From the NCBI GenBank assembly GCA_030737875.1, contig CM060912.1, positions 457,812,310 to 457,876,309 on the forward strand: a stretch of DNA of 64,000 nt, given 5' to 3'. The translations under genes and the position numbers were made by a program. Source of the stretch: Allium sativum (Eukaryota > Streptophyta > Magnoliopsida > Asparagales > Amaryllidaceae). The notes under the pieces were generated by a model. That model had not been told where the DNA came from, did not search any database, and saw nothing but the letters and a program-made list of their open reading frames with translations. Below, piece after piece: positions 57,961-64,000 of the stretch; the first letter of the stretch is position 1, and each line of letters begins with the position of its first letter.

Positions 57961-58638
57961 CATGCATAACTTATTAATCTTGCAAATCATGGCTTAGTAT
58001 ACATGCATAACTCAATAGATTTGAAAATCATGGCTTAGTAAACTCACATATGCATGCATAACTTATGAAACCTATAAAACATGACATAGCGAGTTCGCAT
58101 AAGCATGCATAATCAACTAAACTCACATAAATCTCAACTTTCACCACATATTAACTTTAGAGTTTGTAAAGTGAAGGTAAGAGGGCTTACAATGCTTATG
58201 CGGACTCAAATGAGTATAACAAATGCAAGAAGCCCCTTATGCAACTAACTAAAACCCCCAAATGCAAGCAAACTTGATCAAGACTCCTCCTTTATGATGC
58301 CAATAGAAAAACAAGCCTTTAATGCAAGCTAAGGAGGATCATACAAGCCTAAATATGCTTGTATGCATGGAAAATTACTTAGGAATTAATTTAGGAATTG
58401 TATGAAGAGGGTGGAGGCCATGAGAGTTTGGATTTTGGCATAGTTTAGTTGCAAGAATGATTAATGGGGTTTTAGGGTAGGATTAGAGGCTTATTTATAG
58501 AAGATTAGAGTGTTTTTAGCCCTAGGATTAACCCTAGGATAGTTTTGGCCCGTCAGATTTCAGAATTCTCTAGAACCAGACCACCCAACCAAGCCCAAAC
58601 CAAGGTGGTGCGCCAGGCTAATTTGCCTGGCTACCCCC

Positions 58639-58702
58639 TGTCGACAGGGCTGTCGACAGGGCAGTCGACATGCCAAGACCCCTGTCGACAGGCCTGTCGA
58701 CA
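58639..58702. promoter_or_regulatory. GTCGAC palindrome cluster, E U3
   Basis: Five GTCGAC copies in 64 bp. Positions 58683-58702 are a perfect 20-bp palindrome, TGTCGACAGGCCTGTCGACA, sharing an 18-bp core with the A palindrome. Lies about 140-200 bp upstream of the minus-strand TATA box. Confidence 0.8.
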
Positions 58703-58982
58703 TGGGGTCCTGGGCGGGAATTTTTTCCGCCTGCCCAGTTTGCCCTAGCCCATGTTTTTTAATTTCAAATTTAAATCTGTTTTTACTTAGAAATTTTCTG
58801 CAAACTTCAATGGGCCTTAACTGGATCATACGGACTCCGATTTTCGAAAACTCGGACTCTATTTCGCGTATTTTTCCGAGACGAACGCAATGGCATAGCC
58901 CGTTTCCCTTGATTCCCATTTTATAATTTAATTCTGCCTCAATTTATGTTATAACAGATTATTGAAAATACGGGTTGTTACA

Positions 58983-59600
58983 TTCTCCCCTCCTTAAAGG
59001 ATTTCGTCCCCGAAATCTTCAAGTTAGGAAGAACGTATCCTACCATCCAATCATCCATCTACTCAAAGCATCATCCACGAGCGATCATTGTCCTTAAAGA
59101 ATTCTAAATGTGGTATGAACATATGCAAAGGTGTGTGTATATGTACTTATCTAATGCAAAGATCAGGCGGTTACTGATACAGTAAACCTCCTTAATGCAT
59201 ATGTATGTCAGTGAAAATCAGGCGGTTACTGATACAGTAAACCTCCTTAATGCATATGTATGTCAGTGAAATGAATCCATATGTATGCAAATTCCTACCA
59301 TAATTTATGGTATCTATGTGAGTGCATATAACATTCATCCATATGCAACATCCATGTGGTAGCACAACAAGTTTCAATCATGGATAAGCATAAACACTCA
59401 TGCATATGCAACATGAAGAGTGTGTGAGCCGATCTAGTGCCTAATGTGTATAATGCATCCACGAGCAACCACTTGCAAACACTTGCAGCCACTTGCAACC
59501 ATCAAGCATAACATGTTTCAAATACATGTTTCATCCAAAGGGTTTCTACCTAAGGTTCTCATGACAAGATAGACACGATGAACTAGATAAACTAGATAAA
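58983..59600 (-). other. Element E polypurine tract and 3' untranslated region
   Basis: Polypurine tract at 58983-58995, perfect hairpin GATTTCG-GGGA-CGAAATC at 59000-59017. A 55-bp tandem duplication (59162-59216, 59217-59271) each time contains the hairpin GGTTTACTG/CAGTAACC. No gene. Confidence 0.8.
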
Positions 59601-61921
59601 CTAGACAAACTCCTTTTTGGATTACAAGAAATCCATTCAAACTTTGACATATAGTACTAACCGATGAGTCTTAACCCCCTTATGGAGTTCACAACAGAAA
59701 TAAGATCGAGAATGGGACCGAGAGGATATATACAAAAGATAACTTGCAAGCAGGCTCCACAGAAAAACAAGGATCAAGGATGCACTCTTAAAAAGAGATA
59801 TGATGCGCGTATCTAGTCTTCACTCTTCTTAGTCACGTTTCCTTGAGCTTAACTCCACTGTGCTTTGACTATCTTTCACTTCATGATTCCTTGGCTTCCT
59901 AACTCCTATTTCCCAAGTTCGAGCTGGAACTTATTTCATTATCGCCTCTCGTCTTTCTCTTTCACTTATTCTTCCTTCTGTATACTTGGCCTAACCATAC
60001 TATAACCTTGTGATTTTACGCAAGCTCTCCAAAATTCACTAGTGAATCCTGGATCTCGTCCACCTACTATAAAGTATTCCACGCAGCAGAACTTTTGTTG
60101 CCAATTGCCCTTATAGACGTGATTTTCTATAACTCATGCTTAATCGAAATGAACCATCCGCCTATGAGTGATAGGTCATACTTAGATTCAGTTGCCTACC
60201 CATGGCTTCCTGTAGGCTTCTTCAAAACTGGCCAACTTCTTGAGGGTAAACCGTTGCTAACCATGATGCAGTCCTCTCGCTCTTCACCGGACTGAAATGA
60301 GCACTCTTCGTGAGTCTACCTATTATGACCCACATACCCGTATTCCCTTTCTTTGATCTAGGCAATTTATCCACCTTATCTATCGAGATGTTTTCACACT
60401 TCCCTTGCGAAACCTCCGATGGAGATAACGGCCCACTGGGCTTCTATGACTTGGCCTTGACCTGGTGGCTCAACAGGCATCCTGAAACCAACTCGGCCAC
60501 CTCCTCGAGTGATGCGCATCTTCAAGAACCTTCTTTACCAAGTCTTTCACTCGAGGAACACATAACCTCTTGTCGCGCCTTAGTCATTCTTTACAATATA
60601 TCTAGCGAGGTGACCTAACCTCTCGCCTCGAGTCGACTGGTCCATGTTCTTGACTAACTGCGGGTCTTCTCCCTGTGAAACCCCCTTCTTGACCCAGAAG
60701 AGTAAGTCTAAGCCCCCAAGAATGCCAACTAACTAGCCAAACGGAGGAAGCTTCTTACTTCAATTGCCCTTCTCAGAGCTTTCCGGTCTTAAACCGCAGC
60801 CACTTTAGCGGAATCCACCGCTAAGCCTTACTTAAGAACTATGTGCCCAAGAAATCCAACTTCTTTCCTCCAAAGTGACATTTGGAGACTTGACCTTCCA
60901 TTGGTGGCTCTAAGCGTATCCATCTCCTCCTTGAGATGTATAACATGTTCTTCCTCGTTCTTTTAAGGAGATCAAAATATCGTCTACGACGACCACGACA
61001 AACTTGTTCAAGGACTCCCTAAACACCCTACCCATCAAGTTCACGTAATACGCGGGTGCATTAGTCAAACCAAATAGTATGACTAGCCATTCTAGGAATC
61101 CATCTAGAGTCCTAAACGCAGTCTTTGTCAATTCCATCCTCAGCCATCCTAAGCTGATGGAATCTGGTAGCTGGATCAAAAGAAAACAGATGCTCCTACC
61201 AGCTGATCAAACAAATCATCAACCCTTGATAGCGGTTGTCTATTCTCCTCACGATAATCAACACATAAGCAAAGCAAACTGTCCACATCAGTAACGAATA
61301 CTACTGGAGCACCCTACTCGAAAATGCCTCGTCTCAGGAAGTTCTTCTCAATCAACTCCTTGACTTGCTTTCTTAACTCTCACCTCGTGAGGTCATGTGC
61401 CTAACCGGCCACGAAACTGGTTTGGTATTACCAACCAGATAATGCGGAAATCTATCCCACGTCTAAGGGTAACCCCTTCACTTTCCCCAAGATATCAGGA
61501 TGTTCTCGGACCACCCTCACAGATTGCAAACTATCGATAGGCGAGTTGAGGGACTCAAGATAACAATCATGACGGGACCCATAGGGTTGCTAGAAATTTC
61601 TAGGGTATTACCGAGGCGAGTCATGAGCCTCACACCCCTATATACAAAAACCCAGAATGGCTCCAAAACCGGACAACCATTCCATGCCCAAAACCAACCC
61701 ATATCCCCTGAGAATAAAACATCCCACGAGAATTCTATACTCAAGATAGAAATTTTCAAATCCACTCAGACCACAGACAAATGGGCAGAACCCCCAATTG
61801 GATTTGAAACACATACGGGATCATCAGCTACACTAGTACTTAGGTGCAAAACTTTCAACTGGATTAGATGAAATAAAACTATGCGATGTGCCAGAATCAA
61901 ACAAAGTTTGAACAGGGAAAA
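59601..61921 (-). pseudogene. Element E pol remnant
   Basis: Minus-strand similarity to A and B in broken frames: protease (about 61765-61650, [11 protein letters not shown]), RT including the 89-aa frame 61179-60910 (LTNAPAYYVNLMGRVFRESLNKFVVVVVDDIL, so the VDD motif is kept), and integrase scraps (LPRSKKGNTGMWV and LTKSAHF near 60290-60390; TSEFWRA near 60020). Chromodomain-end scraps lie near 59830-59950. RNase H and most of the integrase are missing. Confidence 0.8.
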
Positions 61922-62935
61922 TCAGAAAATGTAAACAAGATTTTCAACAAAAACACTACCTCTATCATGAGCTGGAAGAACGGGGTGGAGGGGATGAATT
62001 CGCCCTCCAGATAGTCCTGCACACTGAGTCTGACCTTGCCCTTGCTTCCTTGGGCAATCCTTGCTGAAATGTCCAAACTCACCACAATCAAAGCATTCGC
62101 CCCGCTTTCTCTTCTCCTTTTTCCTACATTCCCTGGCTATATGTCCAACTTTACCACAGAAGTTGCATTTCATATTCCCTCTTGGCTTGTCCTTGCGGTT
62201 GTTGTTATCCTTGCCCCGTTTCCCGGAATTTACTCTCTTGTCTTGAGACTCATTCGCCTTGACCTCTTTCTTGTCATTGCTACCTTCTTCTTGAAGTAGG
62301 GCCAAATTCACTAAACTCTCGTAAGTCGCCCCCAAGGGTATATGAGACAGGGCCAAATCACGTAATGGCTCGTTTAATCCTAGAGCAAAGTGTAGGGCCT
62401 TCTTCTGAGCTGTATTAACCAAGTCTAAATCGACACGAGCCAGTTGATTAAACTTATCTATGTATTCCCTAATAGTCATGTCCCCTTGCTTCAGTGATAA
62501 GAATCTCAGTCCAAACCTTCCTCTAAAGTCATCCCAAGTCTCAATTGGCCTAGTAGCGGTGGAGACTACCCACCAACGTGCAGCTTCTTCCTTTAGCAAC
62601 CATACTGCTAACAAAACCTTCCTGCGGTCACCTATATCAAGTGTGGCTAAAAGATCTTCGGTCTCTTTCAACCAATTCCTTGCTTCTACAAAAGTCTCTG
62701 TTCCATTAAAATTCTTGCCTCCCATCCTCTTAAAGTTCTTGCAAGTCTCCGCGAAATCCGCTTGTGGAGGCTGAAGGGGAAGAGGAACATCAGCTACGGG
62801 AGGAGAAGGAGGAACAGCGGCCTCGACTGGGGAGACAACATTAGGGACACCCGGGACCGGTGCCGTGACTTCCAAGTACCGACGAAACCAATCGGGTATC
62901 GTTACTCCTTCGGGCAAGATGAGATTATCAGACAT
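61922..62935 (-). CDS. gag: Element E Gag
   Basis: 337 aa from ATG at 62935 (MSDNLILPEG), which aligns with the A and B starts; an earlier in-frame ATG at 62974 is in the leader. Pro-rich residues 28-58, Gag fold about 65-215 (TFVEARNWLKETE, LKQGD), two CCHC knuckles at 257-270 (CNFCGKVGHIAREC) and 281-294 (CFDCGEFGHFSKDC). About 12 residues present in A between KFLS and LKQG are absent, in frame. It ends where the protease should start, so only Gag could be made. A is about half identical in the fold by eye. Confidence 0.85.
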   Translation of the reverse strand: MSDNLILPEGVTIPDWFRRYLEVTAPVPGVPNVVSPVEAAVPPSPPVADVPLPLQPPQADFAETCKNFKRMGGKNFNGTETFVEARNWLKETEDLLATLDIGDRRKVLLAVWLLKEEAARWWVVSTATRPIETWDDFRGRFGLRFLSLKQGDMTIREYIDKFNQLARVDLDLVNTAQKKALHFALGLNEPLRDLALSHIPLGATYESLVNLALLQEEGSNDKKEVKANESQDKRVNSGKRGKDNNNRKDKPRGNMKCNFCGKVGHIARECRKKEKRKRGECFDCGEFGHFSKDCPRKQGQGQTQCAGLSGGRIHPLHPVLPAHDRGSVFVENLVYIF

Positions 62936-63117
62936 GCTGGAAACGAAAAGAAAAGAGTTCAAACGAGGAGTCAAAGGATAGTGCTAATGGCTTTTGGGGA
63001 ATAGCCTTTTAAAAACAACTAGACTTTTCTTTGGAAAATACTTTATACTTGGTTTTGAAAATAGCTTTTCTTTTCAAAAGTTTTAAAAACCTTTTTATCC
63101 CTTCTCGTAAACCATAG

Positions 63118-63129
63118 GCTCTGATACCA
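63118..63129 (-). other. Primer-binding site of element E
   Basis: Minus strand TGGTATCAGAGC, exact initiator-Met-tRNA site two bases from the 5' LTR. Confidence 0.9.
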
Positions 63130-63131
63130 AA

Positions 63132-64000
63132 TGTAACACCCCGCCTCCGCCAGGGTCACTCGCAAAGGAATGCACTAGCTTTGGAGGGGCATTATTGGTA
63201 AACATGCATAATGATATAGCGATGCAGGACATGACATATATACATATGTAAATAAACAGAGTAAGTAAATAAAACAGCGGAAGATTTTTAAACCATTTCA
63301 AAAACAAGTCTGGTACATCAAGATGTCAATTTCCCATATAAACAAGTCTAGTACATGAAATAACATCATCTGAAACTGAAGAAGAAAACATAATAGTAGC
63401 TATCCCCAAAGTGGAAGAAACCATAGCGAGCCTAAGTCCAAAGCATACATGAGCTATCCAAGAAAGCAGCTAAGATCCAAGCTAGGCTCCTGTATTCCTT
63501 CCCTGAGAACCTGGGGGGGGGGGGAAACGGAAGAAAAGAGGCGAAACAAAACGGGTCAGTCAAAAAGACTGAGTAAGCCCTGCTACGATCAGTCTATAAA
63601 CTAATAAAGTTAACATCATGATGGAAACTGAGATGATCATAGATAACAACCTACTGGCATGGTAAATTAACTACAAGATAGATAGAGGTGTCATCGCATA
63701 AAACAAGGTTAAGTTTTTGCACCACGGTGTACTAGCAACTCAACATAACAGATATTGATCCCTTGGCCCAAGCTTTGGCCCAATAACATGAGGTGACCTT
63801 AATACAAGGTCCAGCCCAACGGTCTAGTCGATCGGCTCCCTATAAACCTAACACGTCAAGTGTTGGTGTCCATATGGCCCACGTATGGATGTAGTTAGAC
63901 TGTGCTGGGTCCACCTTTGGGTGTATCAAGCCCTCGGGTGTTAACCCCAGACACTTAAGCAATAATGCACAGCTCTAATCTACTGGTACCCGTGCCTCGA
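63132..64000 (-). repeat. 5' LTR of element E (partial)
   Basis: Terminal 869 bp of the 5' LTR (its 3' end in element orientation), matching 55804-56672 with about nine differences, including a shorter C-run before the splice acceptor. Continues past the window. Confidence 0.9.

Larger units (their letters stand above)
55804..58982 (-). repeat. 3' LTR of element E
   Basis: 3,179 bp, TGTAACACCCCG to GGTTGTTACA in plus orientation. Minus-strand order: U3 block (58807-58905), GTCGAC palindromes (58639-58702), TATA (58494-58499), donor-like GTAAGCCC (58190), 19-bp TGCACAACTTGTCAAAACA repeats (about 57700-57960), hairpin units (57362-57391, 57395-57424), stem-loops (57087-57294), and polypyrimidine/CAG acceptor at 56183 with a C14 run. 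Small ORFs inside are not genes. Confidence 0.9.
55804..64000 (-). mobile_element. Element E, decayed chromovirus-type element (partial)
   Basis: Minus-strand element inserted in the D 3' LTR after GGTTG (55799-55803). Its right-hand (5') LTR starts at 63132 and runs off the window. Over the first roughly 870 bp the two LTRs differ at about nine positions (about 1%). The gag is open, but pol is full of stops and deletions, so it is non-autonomous. Confidence 0.9.

Overview
This window is repeat-derived plant nuclear DNA. It holds no single-copy host gene, rRNA, tRNA or CRISPR array that I can support. Almost every base belongs to LTR retrotransposons of the Ty3/gypsy superfamily nested inside one another. 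That organisation, the TGTAACACCCC...GGGGTGTTACA termini, initiator-Met-tRNA primer sites and a C-terminal chromodomain all indicate an angiosperm chromosome, probably heterochromatin. I cannot name the species.

Layout. (1) 1-3100: the gag start, primer site and 5' LTR of a minus-strand element (F) that runs off the left edge. (2) 3101-5316 and 12190-14052: a decayed plus-strand Tat-lineage element (G) with RNase H/integrase remnants, a 3' tandem-repeat zone and an antisense ORF remnant. It is interrupted by a 6.9-kb solo LTR (S, 5317-12189). (3) 14053-55803: element D, old, internally deleted and chromodomain-bearing. (4) Inside D, 19209-52893: element A (TSD ATTAT). (5) Inside the A gag-pol, 23999-46000: element B (TSD TGAAA). 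(6) Inside the B gag, 27582-38620: element C in reverse orientation (TSD GAAAA). (7) Inside the 3' LTR of D, 55804 to the right edge: element E, reverse orientation. LTR divergence counted by eye falls with depth: D several percent, A about 1.2%, B about 0.3%, C about 0.1%. Nesting order and LTR age therefore agree.

A and B carry near-complete fused Gag-Pol frames (Gag, two zinc knuckles, protease, RT, RNase H, integrase, chromodomain), each with its own defect. A has an Asp-to-Asn change at the first RNase H catalytic position and a stop in the chromodomain. B has a net frameshift at an A10 run in the integrase C-terminus. C, D and E keep LTRs, primer site and polypurine tract but have deleted or decayed coding interiors. 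C is the youngest insertion and also coding-dead, so it was probably mobilised in trans.

The most interesting signal is non-coding. The very long LTRs of families that otherwise differ share a modular layout: a conserved U3 block, a family-specific palindrome cluster, a TATA box near +400 to +520, TGCAAGTT arrays, small hairpins, and then a tandem pair of about 100-bp three-tier stem-loops. The stems of these units differ in sequence between copies but stay paired, while the apical sequence is constant. In A, B, C and E a good splice donor after the TATA box and a strong polypyrimidine/CAG acceptor near the LTR end predict an intron of about 2 kb or more that would contain these structures. 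Two further conserved hairpins lie between pol and the 3' LTR.
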